From positions 331,431 through 395,430 of the forward strand of contig NZ_DF977000.1 in NCBI RefSeq assembly GCF_001485475.2: a stretch of DNA of 64,000 nt, written 5' to 3'. This DNA comes from Tepidanaerobacter syntrophicus (GTDB lineage Bacteria > Bacillota > Thermosediminibacteria > Thermosediminibacterales > Tepidanaerobacteraceae). The translations under genes and the position numbers were made by a program. Of the stretch, positions 26,636-34,463 are shown piece after piece (position 1 is the first letter of the stretch; each line of letters begins with the position of its first letter). The notes under the pieces were generated by a model. The model ran no database searches. It saw only the letters and a list, made by a program, of their open reading frames with translations, and was not told the origin of the DNA.

Positions 26636-26728
26636 AAGCATTCCTCCTTGGTTTTATAATAACATTATTTTCTAATATCTCGCAAGAGAAGCCTTAAAAA
26701 AGAATGTTGATTTATTAGGCTGTAAAGG

Positions 26729-26757
26729 TTGACACAAGCAGAATATATCGATATCCT
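26729..26757 (+). promoter_or_regulatory. Sigma-A promoter for the DUF1538/P-II pair
   Basis: A perfect TTGACA (26729-26734) is followed by a 17-base spacer and TATCCT (26752-26757), about 70 bases before the DUF1538 gene. Assigned by consensus only. Confidence 0.55.
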
Positions 26758-26826
26758 AGTTATAGCAGAGCGGTTGAAGGCGAAAATTAGCGTATTGATT
26801 AGATAAAGGAAGGAGTTGGTAAATCA

Positions 26827-27528
26827 ATGACCGTATTCGACATTTTAAAGGCATTTTGGGAAACAGCAAAAAATGTTTTGCCAATAGTTCTGTTCTTATG
26901 CGTTTTTAAAGTGATCATTTTAAGAAAACCATTGGAAGAAATAAACACTCTTATTATCGGGACGCTCCTTAGCATAATAGGACTTCATCTGTTTTTGAAA
27001 GGAATATCCCTTAGCTTGATTCCGCTGGGGGATTCAGTAGGAGAAAATCTGGTAGTGCTTAATAACAAATACCTGATTGCGATATTCGCTTTTGTGGTAG
27101 GATATTTTGCAACAATGGTCGAACCCGGCCTTAAGGCTCTTGCTATGGAAGTAGAAGAAATTTCAACAGGAGCTATACCTATGAATGTGCTGATAAAAGC
27201 TGTAGGAATAGGCTTTGGAGTGGGGATGAGTTTAGGAATTGTGAAGATACTAAATAACATACCAACTAAAACCATTCTTTTCCCCGTGCTGCTTACGGCA
27301 ATGGTTTTGGGTTATTTTGCACCTAGAGAGTTTGTGGATATTGCAATTGACTCAGCCAGTGCAACGACAGGACCTGTAAACATACCGCTTAATATGGCTA
27401 TCGCTCTTGGCCTTTCGAAAATACTGGAAACTTCAGACCCGTTACTTAATGGTTTTGGAATAATAGGTCTTACTTCCATGGGTGCGGTAATTTCAGTATT
27501 GGTGTTAGGTGTATTAACTAGAATTTAA
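26827..27528 (+). CDS. DUF1538 family membrane protein
   Basis: The protein has 233 residues and about six to seven membrane segments. Motifs such as VGYFATMVEPGLKALAMEVEE and SASATTGPVNIPLNMAIALG mark DUF1538, a family of membrane proteins without an assigned substrate that resemble transporters. It lies 12 bases upstream of a P-II-like gene, which is the usual hint of a transporter gated by a P-II protein, as AmtB is by GlnK. Function remains unknown. Confidence 0.85.
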   Translation: MTVFDILKAFWETAKNVLPIVLFLCVFKVIILRKPLEEINTLIIGTLLSIIGLHLFLKGISLSLIPLGDSVGENLVVLNNKYLIAIFAFVVGYFATMVEPGLKALAMEVEEISTGAIPMNVLIKAVGIGFGVGMSLGIVKILNNIPTKTILFPVLLTAMVLGYFAPREFVDIAIDSASATTGPVNIPLNMAIALGLSKILETSDPLLNGFGIIGLTSMGAVISVLVLGVLTRI

Positions 27529-27540
27529 GGAGGGATAAAG

Positions 27541-27870
27541 GTGACCGAAGTTATGGCTATTGTGGCAATTGTTGAAAGGGGTAGAGCTGACTATGTAGTA
27601 AAACGGGCTAAAAAGGCGGGAGCTCAAGGAGCTACTATATTATATGGTCGCGGTACCGGAGAAAGCGAAGCAAAAAAGTTTTTGAATGTGCATATCGAAT
27701 CTTCTAAAGAGATTATCTTAATACTAACTGAAAAAGAGAAATGCAGGCAGATATTTGAAGAAATAGTTGAAGCAGGCAAACTCAAAGAACCGGGAACAGG
27801 TATAATATTTACATTTCCTATCTCGAATTTGGTCGGCCTGCATCACCGCGAAAATTTTTCTTTAGATTAG
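27541..27870 (+). CDS. P-II family signal protein (GlnB/GlnK-like)
   Basis: The protein has 109 residues from a GTG start with an AAGGAGGGA site. The ferredoxin-like P-II core is visible (AIVERGRADYVVKRAKKAGAQ, GATILYGRGTGESEAKK, and the B-loop region EPGTGIIFTFPI). The T-loop region is altered relative to classic GlnB and lacks an obvious uridylylated Tyr in the usual context. It is cotranscribed with the DUF1538 membrane protein and probably controls it in response to a nucleotide or 2-oxoglutarate. Sensing ligands cannot be read from the sequence. Confidence 0.85.
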   Translation: MTEVMAIVAIVERGRADYVVKRAKKAGAQGATILYGRGTGESEAKKFLNVHIESSKEIILILTEKEKCRQIFEEIVEAGKLKEPGTGIIFTFPISNLVGLHHRENFSLD

Positions 27871-27948
27871 ATGTTAATTTTCCATGAACCTATTTAAAAC
27901 GGGATATCATTCGTGAAAACCGCAATTTCTCCTGCCGGCCTAGTTTTC

Positions 27949-28812
27949 TTAGTTTATTATCCCCAGCTCTTCTTTAACAAAGTTAGGAAGAGCAAAACAA
28001 CTTTCTATGATTTCCCGATTCACATATTTAGTTTCCTTATCAAATTTGCCGGGATTTACATCAGAATATTTTTTAGAACCTATAGTAAAAGTCCAGAATC
28101 CGCCGGGATATGTAGGAACCGTTGCCATATAAGGTTTTACAATGGGGAAAAGACTGCTTAAATTTTTATATATCTTGGTAAAGATTTCAGTATAGAAGAT
28201 AGGTGATTCGCTTTGGCACACCATTAGACCATCTTTACACAAATTGTCATAAACATCTTTGTAAAAGTCAAGTTCAAAAAGTTTAACTGCCGGTCCTACA
28301 GGGTCAGAGGAGTCGATAATAATTACGTCATACAGATAATCTCGGTTTTCTTTAACATAACAGGTTCCATCTTGGAAAATAAAGTTTACCCTGGGATCAG
28401 GTTTGCCGCCGGAAACCTCAGGCAAGTATTTAAGGGATGTCCGGACTACCATTTCATCTATTTCTACCATATCAATTCTTTCTACATTAGAATACTTAGA
28501 AACTTCTCTTGCAACTCCGCAATCGCCGCCCCCTATTATCAGCACATTTTTGGGACTGGGGTGGATGTTTAAAGGCACGTGCGAAATCATCTCATTGTAG
28601 ATATATCCATCGCCGCTTGTGGTTTGGACGGCATCGTCTAACACCAGCATCCGCCCAAAATCGTAAGAATCAAGTACTATTATTTCTTGAAGCGGTGAAT
28701 TTTCTCTATATACTACTTCTTTTATGCGATAATCAATTTTAAGGTTGTTCCGATCTATCTCGGTGAACCACAGATCATCTCCTATTCTTTGCAAGCATTC
28801 TTCTGTTTTCAT
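27949..28812 (-). CDS. speE: Polyamine aminopropyltransferase (spermidine synthase)
   Basis: The protein has 287 residues. It transfers the aminopropyl group of decarboxylated S-adenosylmethionine to putrescine. Family motifs are VLDDAVQTTSGDGYIYNEMISH, the SAM-binding VLIIGGGDCGVAREVSKY, VEIDEMVV and the catalytic IIIDSSDPVGPAVKLFE, followed by GGFWTFTIGSK. No speD or other polyamine gene is next to it. It is convergent with the P-II gene, with 78 bases between. An imperfect-spaced palindrome lies in its upstream region. Confidence 0.95.
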   Translation of the reverse strand: MKTEECLQRIGDDLWFTEIDRNNLKIDYRIKEVVYRENSPLQEIIVLDSYDFGRMLVLDDAVQTTSGDGYIYNEMISHVPLNIHPSPKNVLIIGGGDCGVAREVSKYSNVERIDMVEIDEMVVRTSLKYLPEVSGGKPDPRVNFIFQDGTCYVKENRDYLYDVIIIDSSDPVGPAVKLFELDFYKDVYDNLCKDGLMVCQSESPIFYTEIFTKIYKNLSSLFPIVKPYMATVPTYPGGFWTFTIGSKKYSDVNPGKFDKETKYVNREIIESCFALPNFVKEELGIIN

Positions 28813-28848
28813 TACAGAACCCCCTTAGCGGTTTATTATAAAGCTGTA

Positions 28849-28866
28849 ATACATGATAGCATGTAT
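28849..28866. promoter_or_regulatory. Palindrome upstream of speE
   Basis: ATACATG (28849-28855) and CATGTAT (28860-28866) are exact inverted repeats with a four-base spacer, 37 bases before the speE start on the minus strand. It could be a repressor site; no regulator can be named. Confidence 0.35.
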
Positions 28867-28918
28867 TGAGAAATTTAGCAAAAAGCCCAGGGGAAGCAAT
28901 GAGGATTAGTCTAAAATA

Positions 28919-28948
28919 TTTTCAAACAACATCTGATTGCGATATAAT
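28919..28948 (+). promoter_or_regulatory. Likely promoter of the flavin reductase gene
   Basis: A perfect TATAAT (28943-28948) is preceded at 18 bases by TTTTCA (28919-28924), a weak -35. The start would leave a leader of about 85 bases. Confidence 0.4.
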
Positions 28949-29041
28949 AAAGAGAGGATAAGTTGTGTAGAACAAAATAAGTGCTAAACTTGCAAAATTA
29001 GCTTGCAACTAAGCATACAATCAATTGAAAGGAGTTTTACA

Positions 29042-29545
29042 ATGAAAGAACTACATATTTCTGAAGTGTCTGAAGAAATAATAAATGAATTGCCGGGTGG
29101 CGCATTGCTTACAGTGAAGTCTAAAAACGGCTTGAACACCATGGTAATAGGCTGGGCGACTTTGGGACGTGTCTGGAATAAGCCTATACTTACGGTTATG
29201 GTCAGATTTTCTAGATTTACTCATGATATTATTAAAGATGCTGATTCTTTTACAGTAAGTTTTTCAACAAAAGGCAAATTAAAAGGGGCTATAGCAGGAT
29301 GCGGCAGCAAAAGCGGAAGAGATATTGACAAGTTTAAGGAATTCAACTTAACGCCTTCTTATGTTGAAAACATAGAGTCACCGTATATTGCCGAGGGAGA
29401 CCTGCACATTATCTGCAAGATAGTCTATAAGAACACTATGGAACCGGAGCTTCTCTCTGATGAGATAAAAGAGCGCTGGTACAGTGACAATGATTACCAT
29501 ACTATTTATTACGGAGAAGTTATTAAGGTATTGGCAGATGAATAA
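29042..29545 (+). CDS. Flavin reductase family protein (FMN-binding)
   Basis: The protein has 167 residues from ATG 29042, which follows an AAAGGAG site; the longer frame from 29003 has none. The sequence fits the FMN-binding split-barrel flavin reductases common in anaerobes: NTMVIGWATLGRVWNKPILTVMVR, then FTHDIIKDADSFTVSF. It probably binds FMN and reduces it or a disulfide/quinone partner with NAD(P)H. It stands alone and is convergent with the endonuclease gene across a strong bidirectional terminator. Confidence 0.85.
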   Translation: MKELHISEVSEEIINELPGGALLTVKSKNGLNTMVIGWATLGRVWNKPILTVMVRFSRFTHDIIKDADSFTVSFSTKGKLKGAIAGCGSKSGRDIDKFKEFNLTPSYVENIESPYIAEGDLHIICKIVYKNTMEPELLSDEIKERWYSDNDYHTIYYGEVIKVLADE

Positions 29546-29590
29546 AAAGAATGCCTGCATGTGTTTATGAAAGTCGTAGAAAGCAATAAA

Positions 29591-29629
29591 CTAAAACAAG
29601 GCCTTTGTTATAAAATGGCCTTGTTTTAG
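29591..29629. terminator. Bidirectional terminator between convergent genes
   Basis: CTAAAACAAGGCC (29591-29603) and GGCCTTGTTTTAG (29617-29629) form a perfect 13-base-pair stem with a 13-base loop. The A-rich and T-rich outer ends serve both the flavin reductase gene on plus and the endonuclease gene on minus. Confidence 0.85.
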
Positions 29630-29640
29630 TTTGTGTACAT

Positions 29641-30294
29641 TTACATATTCGAACAATGAATTTTTACAGGACACTCGCTGCAAAGAGGTCCTTTATTTTT
29701 GCAGCATTCCTTTCCGAGACGTACTATTAAAGCATGATACTCGTTAAATAAAGCTGCATCAAGAGGCAGGTTATCCATAAAAAAACTCTGCATTTCATCA
29801 TAACTTACATCAGGACAGAAAAATCCCAACCGCGAAAAAATTCTCCGCGTATAAGCATCCACGACAAAAATTGGTTTTTCGGCTGCATATAAAATTATTG
29901 AGTCAGCGGTTTCTGGCCCGATTCCTTTTATGCCTAAAAGTTGGTCTCGCATTTGGGAAACATCGTTTTTAAAAAAATTATGAATATCTCCTTCATAATT
30001 CCGGGCGATATATTGGCAAAAATTTTTTAGCTTTTTTGCTTTTTGATTATAGTACATAGTAGATCTTATAAGTCCGGCAAGTTTTTCATTATCTGCTGAA
30101 AGTATGGCCTCTAGAGACATCAATCCTTCTTTTTTTAAATTATCAATGGCCTTTTCTACATTTTTCCATGAAACGCTTTGAGTTAAAATGGCACCGACAA
30201 TTACTTCGAAATCATCATCGGCAGGCCACCAGTGCTGAGGGCCGAAAGCTTGGAACATGTCGTTGTAGATATTTAGTAAAGTTTCTTTCGGCAA
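29641..30294 (-). CDS. Endonuclease III-related DNA glycosylase (HhH-GPD family with 4Fe-4S cluster)
   Basis: The protein has 217 residues from TTG 30294, which lies eight bases after a GGAGG site; an ATG at 30309 would add five residues without one. The helix-hairpin-helix LLGIKGIGPETADSIILYA is followed by the catalytic Asp in VVDAYTRRIFSRLG. Four cysteines near the C-terminus (C-x6-C-x2-C-x5-C) form the iron-sulfur site. It removes damaged bases in DNA, but the aligned sequence is closer to the short endonuclease III-related group than to Nth. It is the last gene of a three-gene minus-strand run with DegV and Sir2. Confidence 0.88.
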   Translation of the reverse strand: MPKETLLNIYNDMFQAFGPQHWWPADDDFEVIVGAILTQSVSWKNVEKAIDNLKKEGLMSLEAILSADNEKLAGLIRSTMYYNQKAKKLKNFCQYIARNYEGDIHNFFKNDVSQMRDQLLGIKGIGPETADSIILYAAEKPIFVVDAYTRRIFSRLGFFCPDVSYDEMQSFFMDNLPLDAALFNEYHALIVRLGKECCKNKGPLCSECPVKIHCSNM

Positions 30295-30310
30295 AAATCC
30301 AACCTCCATC

Positions 30311-31141
30311 CTAAAAAGTTATTACAAGTCCTCCAATTCCCGTATATGCCCCAACAGTAGGACCGACGGGATAAATTAAAACATTTTGGCAGTTATATCT
30401 ATTTATAATTTCGGTTTTTATAAGCTCTGCATCTTGAAGATTTTGAGCATGTGTAATACAGACAGTAGTATTTGACAGATCCCCGTTTCCCCTCTCGCCT
30501 ATCAATGAAATAAGCCGCTCTACTGCTCTTTTATTTCCTCTGACTTTTTCAAGAGGGACCACTTCGCCTTCAATGCCCTCACATATAAGTTTAATATTCA
30601 TTATACTTGCAACCGTTCCTTGAAACCGTGTTATGCGGCCGCCTTTGACTATATTTTCCAGTGTCTGAAGGTATACAAAAATTGTCATATGCTGACGAAA
30701 CTCCGAAAGGGCATCTACAATTTCTGCCATAGAGCATCCTTTATCTCTCATATCTACTGCTTTCATGACCTGAAGCGCATGTCCTGATGATGCAGCAAGA
30801 GAATCAAAGACCGTAACCGGTATAGATGTCATAGTCTTTGCTACATTTGCCGATTGAAAAGTGCCGCTGAGCTTTGACGAAATAGTTATGCATAAGATTT
30901 CATCCCCCGGCGAAGCTGTTTCTTCAAAAACTTTCAAAAATGCTGCCGGCGATGGCTGAGTTGTTTTCGGCAAAGTGTTTGATGATGTCATTTTTTTATA
31001 AAATTCTTCCGGAGTGATGTCAATCTTTTCCCTATACTCCGCATCCGGAAATATTATAGTCAGCGGGACGATGGGGATGTGATGTGCCGCAAGATATTCA
31101 TCCGGCAAATCACAAGAACTGTCGCTTACAATGTGTATCAC
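30311..31141 (-). CDS. DegV family fatty-acid-binding protein
   Basis: The protein has 276 residues from a GTG start behind AGGAGG. DegV landmarks are HIVSDSSCDLP at the N-terminus, TTQPSPAAFLKVFEE, CITISSKLSGTFQSA and the C-terminal PVGPTVGAYTGIGG. DegV/FakB proteins bind a fatty acid and present it to a FakA-type kinase for phosphorylation. No kinase is next to it. It lies between the Sir2 gene (18-base gap) and the endonuclease gene on the same strand. Confidence 0.92.
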   Translation of the reverse strand: MIHIVSDSSCDLPDEYLAAHHIPIVPLTIIFPDAEYREKIDITPEEFYKKMTSSNTLPKTTQPSPAAFLKVFEETASPGDEILCITISSKLSGTFQSANVAKTMTSIPVTVFDSLAASSGHALQVMKAVDMRDKGCSMAEIVDALSEFRQHMTIFVYLQTLENIVKGGRITRFQGTVASIMNIKLICEGIEGEVVPLEKVRGNKRAVERLISLIGERGNGDLSNTTVCITHAQNLQDAELIKTEIINRYNCQNVLIYPVGPTVGAYTGIGGLVITF

Positions 31142-31159
31142 TGCTTTTCCTCCTAAAAA

Positions 31160-31897
31160 TTATTCGTACTTCAAGTTGAGTTTTTCCGCAATATCACAAA
31201 ATACCTTTCCTATACTATCGTGTATCACTATCTTTGCTCTTTCGTCAAAGGGAGTCGGATCTCGGTTGATTATGGAAAATTGTCGGCAGTAAAGTGGAAG
31301 TTCCGCTACGGGGTAAACCTCTAAGCTGCTGCCCACAACAAGCAAGAAGTCACATTTTTTGACGGCTTTTAAGGCTTCATAAAAATCTTTATTCATCGGG
31401 TCTCCAAAGAGAACAACGTCAGGTCTTACAAGGCTGCCGCATATCTCGCATCGCGGCGGATTAATACCTTCGTAGAACTGTGCTACAATATCATTGAAAT
31501 CATATTTATTAGTGCAATTAATACAGTGAGCCGTCCTAAGATTGCCGTGGACCTCAAAAAGGTTTTTAGAGCCTGCTTTGTAATGAAGATTATCAATGTT
31601 TTGTGTGATTACCCCCTTAATATAGCCCTCCCTTTCCATGACGGCTATTATGCGATGAGCCGCATTTGGCTTAGCCTCGGTATATTTTGCCCATTGAGAT
31701 ATGTTAAATCTGAAAAATTCTTCAGGATGTGAAAGCATAAATGTCACACTTGCCATTTTAGCAGGATCGACTTTTTCCCAAAGGCCTGTACCTTTACTTC
31801 GGTAGTCGGGGATGCCGCTTTCAGTGCTGATGCCAGCACCTGTTAAAACTATCGCATTTCTAGAGGATTTTAATAAATCCACAAGTGCATCAATCAT
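31160..31897 (-). CDS. cobB: NAD-dependent protein deacylase (Sir2 family)
   Basis: The protein has 245 residues. Sirtuin motifs are complete: NAD-binding GAGISTESGIPDYRS, TQNIDNLH, the catalytic His in EVHGNL, a zinc site CINC...CEIC, and VVGSSLEVYPVAELP. It removes acetyl or other acyl groups from lysines with NAD+ and can control acetyl-CoA synthetase. It is the first gene of the Sir2-DegV-endonuclease run and is divergent from the sigma-54 activator gene. Confidence 0.95.
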   Translation of the reverse strand: MIDALVDLLKSSRNAIVLTGAGISTESGIPDYRSKGTGLWEKVDPAKMASVTFMLSHPEEFFRFNISQWAKYTEAKPNAAHRIIAVMEREGYIKGVITQNIDNLHYKAGSKNLFEVHGNLRTAHCINCTNKYDFNDIVAQFYEGINPPRCEICGSLVRPDVVLFGDPMNKDFYEALKAVKKCDFLLVVGSSLEVYPVAELPLYCRQFSIINRDPTPFDERAKIVIHDSIGKVFCDIAEKLNLKYE

Positions 31898-32167
31898 TTA
31901 ATCGCCCCTTTGCCCCATATTCTACTATGTTATATTATAGCGAAATTTTGCTTACTTTTCTAGACGAATCTATTATTAACGGCATCTGTTTATTGTAATA
32001 CAAAGAAAATATGAGAAAAACAGTGAAGATCAGGGGAGCTCGAATGCATCCAATTACAAAAAAGGAATTTTGAGGGCGAAAATAGAATATGTAAGATGAG
32101 TGCGACGTTAATTTAATTTAAATTATAAATGTTATTTAATTTCAAGAATAGAAGAGGGGTTACAAAA

Positions 32168-33940
32168 TTGCCGTTAGAAAACCTGGAAAAGGAACTTCAA
32201 GAAATAGCTGAGGCTATAATGTCTGTTACAGGTCTTGATGTAACCATCCTTGATAGCTCGTTGAAAAGAATAGCCGGAACTGGAAAATACCGCGAAAAGA
32301 TAGGTAAATATGCCGCAAAAAATTCTGTTTTTGAAAAGTGCATAAAAACCGGCAAAGAATATGTTATTACGGAACCGAGAACTTGCACTGAGTGCATAAA
32401 CTGCAGCGACAAAAAGAACTGCCGGGAAGAGGCGGAGGTTTGTTATCCTATAGAAAGCGATGAAGGTATTGCAGGTGTAATCGGAATGATAGCCTTTAGT
32501 CCTGAACAAAAGGAAGCCTTTATTAAAAACCGGTTTAGCTATATGAACTTTGTAAGCCGCATGAGCAAATTAATAGCCTCAAGCATTAAGGAAAAGATTT
32601 TGCATCAAGAGCTGCAGTACAAGTCTATTGAGCTTAAAACAATTATCGATTCAGTAGATGAAGGGATTATTGCAATTGATGACAAAAGAAAAATTTTGTG
32701 CATAAACAATTGGGCATGCGATATGCTAGGCCTAAAAGCCGAAGATGTTGTAGGGAAAGATATAGATGAAATTCTTCCCGGCAATGGCGTAACAAAGATT
32801 TTGAATACAAACAACGAGATAAAAAACCAAGAAGAAATAATAAACATAAACGGCAAAAACCAACGCTTTCTTCTTTCGGCAAAACCCATAATCTTTAATC
32901 ATAAAGCCGCAGGTGTAGTTGCTAGTTTAAAAGATTTTAATAATTTACGCCGTTCGATTTTTAAAATCAGCGAGAGTCCCGAAAGTTTTACTTTTGGCAA
33001 AATACTAGGCAGTAGCCCGGCTTTTACTCTAGTAAAAGAACAAGCAAGACAGATAGCAAGCCAGGATGTAACAGTGCTGCTTTTAGGAGAAAGCGGGACA
33101 GGAAAAGAACTTTTTGCAAGAGCAATTCATCATGAAAGTTCAAGAAGGAATGAAATATTTTTGCCCATAAACTGTGGTGCTATTCCAGACAGTCTTATAG
33201 AAAGCGAGCTCTTCGGTTATGAAAAAGGCACTTTTACCGGTGCAAATCCAAAAGGAAAGGTAGGCAAATTTGAAAGCGCAAACGGTGGGACTGTTTTTTT
33301 AGATGAAATAGGTGATTTACCGCTTCACATGCAGGTTAAAATCCTCAGAGTCCTTCAAGAAAAAGAAATATACAGAGTCGGGGGAATTACGCCGATAAAA
33401 GTAGATGTAAGAATAATTGCCGCTACCAACAAAGACCTGCAGGCTATGGTGCAGCGCGGCGAGTTTCGGGAAGATCTGTTTTATCGCTTAAATGTAGTTC
33501 CCATAAAAATTCCACCGCTCAGAGATAGACCTGAAGATATTTTAGAATTGGCTGAAGTTTTTTTTCAAAGATATTCCAAGATTTACCATAAAAATCTTAA
33601 AGGCATTTCCAAAGAAGCAAAAAAAGTCTTAGTTTCATACTCATACCCGGGAAATGTTCGGGAGCTTGAAAACCTGATAGAATACGGCGTTATTTTTGAA
33701 AAGAGTGATTTTCTTCAAGGTGAAACACTCCTAAAGAAAATCAGCATAGAAAATGGCACTTATACAGCAGAAACCGGAGGACTCAAAGAAATGGTGGCAA
33801 GATATGAAAGGCAGATAATACAGGATTTAATGCACCGATACGGTGAGAGCACAGAAGCTAAGCAAAAAATAGCCGAAAAGCTTAATATAAGCACTGCCAC
33901 CTTATACCGCAAATTAAAAGAGCTGGATTTGACAAACTAA
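32168..33940 (+). CDS. cdsR: Sigma-54-dependent activator of cysteine catabolism (CdsR-like)
   Basis: The protein has 590 residues from TTG 32168, placed by GAGGGG upstream; the ATG at 32129 has no ribosome site. Region order: an N-terminal sensory domain (1-165) with a cysteine cluster CTECINCSDKKNC, a PAS domain (about 175-275), the AAA+ domain with Walker A GESGTGKE, GTFTGA (GAFTGA loop) and Walker B VFLDEIGD, and a Fis-type C-terminal helix-turn-helix (AEKLNISTATLYRKL). It precedes a sigma-54 promoter and the cysteine desulfidase gene, the arrangement known for CdsR/CdsB in Clostridioides difficile. It probably senses cysteine or sulfide and binds the three palindromes at 34151-34247. Confidence 0.9.
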   Translation: MPLENLEKELQEIAEAIMSVTGLDVTILDSSLKRIAGTGKYREKIGKYAAKNSVFEKCIKTGKEYVITEPRTCTECINCSDKKNCREEAEVCYPIESDEGIAGVIGMIAFSPEQKEAFIKNRFSYMNFVSRMSKLIASSIKEKILHQELQYKSIELKTIIDSVDEGIIAIDDKRKILCINNWACDMLGLKAEDVVGKDIDEILPGNGVTKILNTNNEIKNQEEIININGKNQRFLLSAKPIIFNHKAAGVVASLKDFNNLRRSIFKISESPESFTFGKILGSSPAFTLVKEQARQIASQDVTVLLLGESGTGKELFARAIHHESSRRNEIFLPINCGAIPDSLIESELFGYEKGTFTGANPKGKVGKFESANGGTVFLDEIGDLPLHMQVKILRVLQEKEIYRVGGITPIKVDVRIIAATNKDLQAMVQRGEFREDLFYRLNVVPIKIPPLRDRPEDILELAEVFFQRYSKIYHKNLKGISKEAKKVLVSYSYPGNVRELENLIEYGVIFEKSDFLQGETLLKKISIENGTYTAETGGLKEMVARYERQIIQDLMHRYGESTEAKQKIAEKLNISTATLYRKLKELDLTN

Positions 33941-33992
33941 TAAACAATTTAATAAACAAGGTCTGTATAAACGGCTTGTTTAGACATCATTC

Positions 33993-34048
33993 AAGAAGAA
34001 TTTCTGCGGTGAAATCAGCTTCGATTTCCCTGCGGGAATTCTTCTTTT
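33993..34048 (+). terminator. Terminator after the sigma-54 activator gene
   Basis: AAGAAGAATT at 33993-34002 pairs with AATTCTTCTT at 34037-34046, extended inward by GC and G-U pairs, and is followed by a short T run. It lies 53 bases after the stop and should separate activator transcription from the sigma-54 promoter. Confidence 0.7.
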
Positions 34049-34150
34049 CTGTATACTGCAAACTAGAAAATACAATAAATTTTTAGCTTATGCAAAAACC
34101 ATTTTATTTATGGGCAAAATTACTGAAAAATACAAATAACCTGTCTTAAA

Positions 34151-34247
34151 TTCTCATAAATGATAAATAAGCTATCAAATTTGAGAAATAACATATTAAG
34201 AGAGGGTGTAGATACTTTAGGTAATTATCCTTTCTCATTTTTGATAA
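34151..34247. promoter_or_regulatory. Three palindromic activator sites (upstream activating sequences)
   Basis: Three 16-base copies fit TT(C/A)TCA-N4-TGA(T/G)AA: 34151-34166, 34172-34187 (reverse orientation, first base C) and 34232-34247. The first two centres are 21 bases apart, two helical turns, and the third is 60 bases further on. They lie about 110-205 bases upstream of the -24 element, the usual range for enhancer-binding proteins. Binding by the CdsR-like protein is inferred. Confidence 0.7.
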
Positions 34248-34355
34248 AAATAAATTTATTTTTTAATATTATCTGAAATTAATTATTGCCAAGACTACCT
34301 ACAAACGTTGACTTCGTGCACTTTCCGGACATACAAGATAATTAAATCTGATGGA

Positions 34356-34371
34356 TGGCACACAATTTGCA
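34356..34371 (+). promoter_or_regulatory. Sigma-54 promoter (-24/-12) of cysteine desulfidase gene
   Basis: TGGCAC (34356-34361), five bases, then TTGCA (34367-34371) match the sigma-54 consensus exactly, with GG and GC in the required spacing. It lies about 90 bases before the gene start and downstream of three palindromes. Confidence 0.9.
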
Positions 34372-34463
34372 TTAGCATATCTGTAAAGAAGGGCTTGCAA
34401 AGCATATTAAGCAAGCTTAACGTGCAAAATAGTTGATTATACATTCAAAAAAGGTGGGGTAAT

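Larger units (their letters stand above)
33941..34463 (+). other. 523-base control region between cdsR and cdsB
   Basis: This gene-free stretch contains a small hairpin (33954-33960 with 33975-33981), the terminator of the activator gene, three activator-type palindromes, an AT-rich spacer and a -24/-12 promoter, followed by an approximately 80-base leader. No ORF with coding character is seen in it. Confidence 0.75.
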
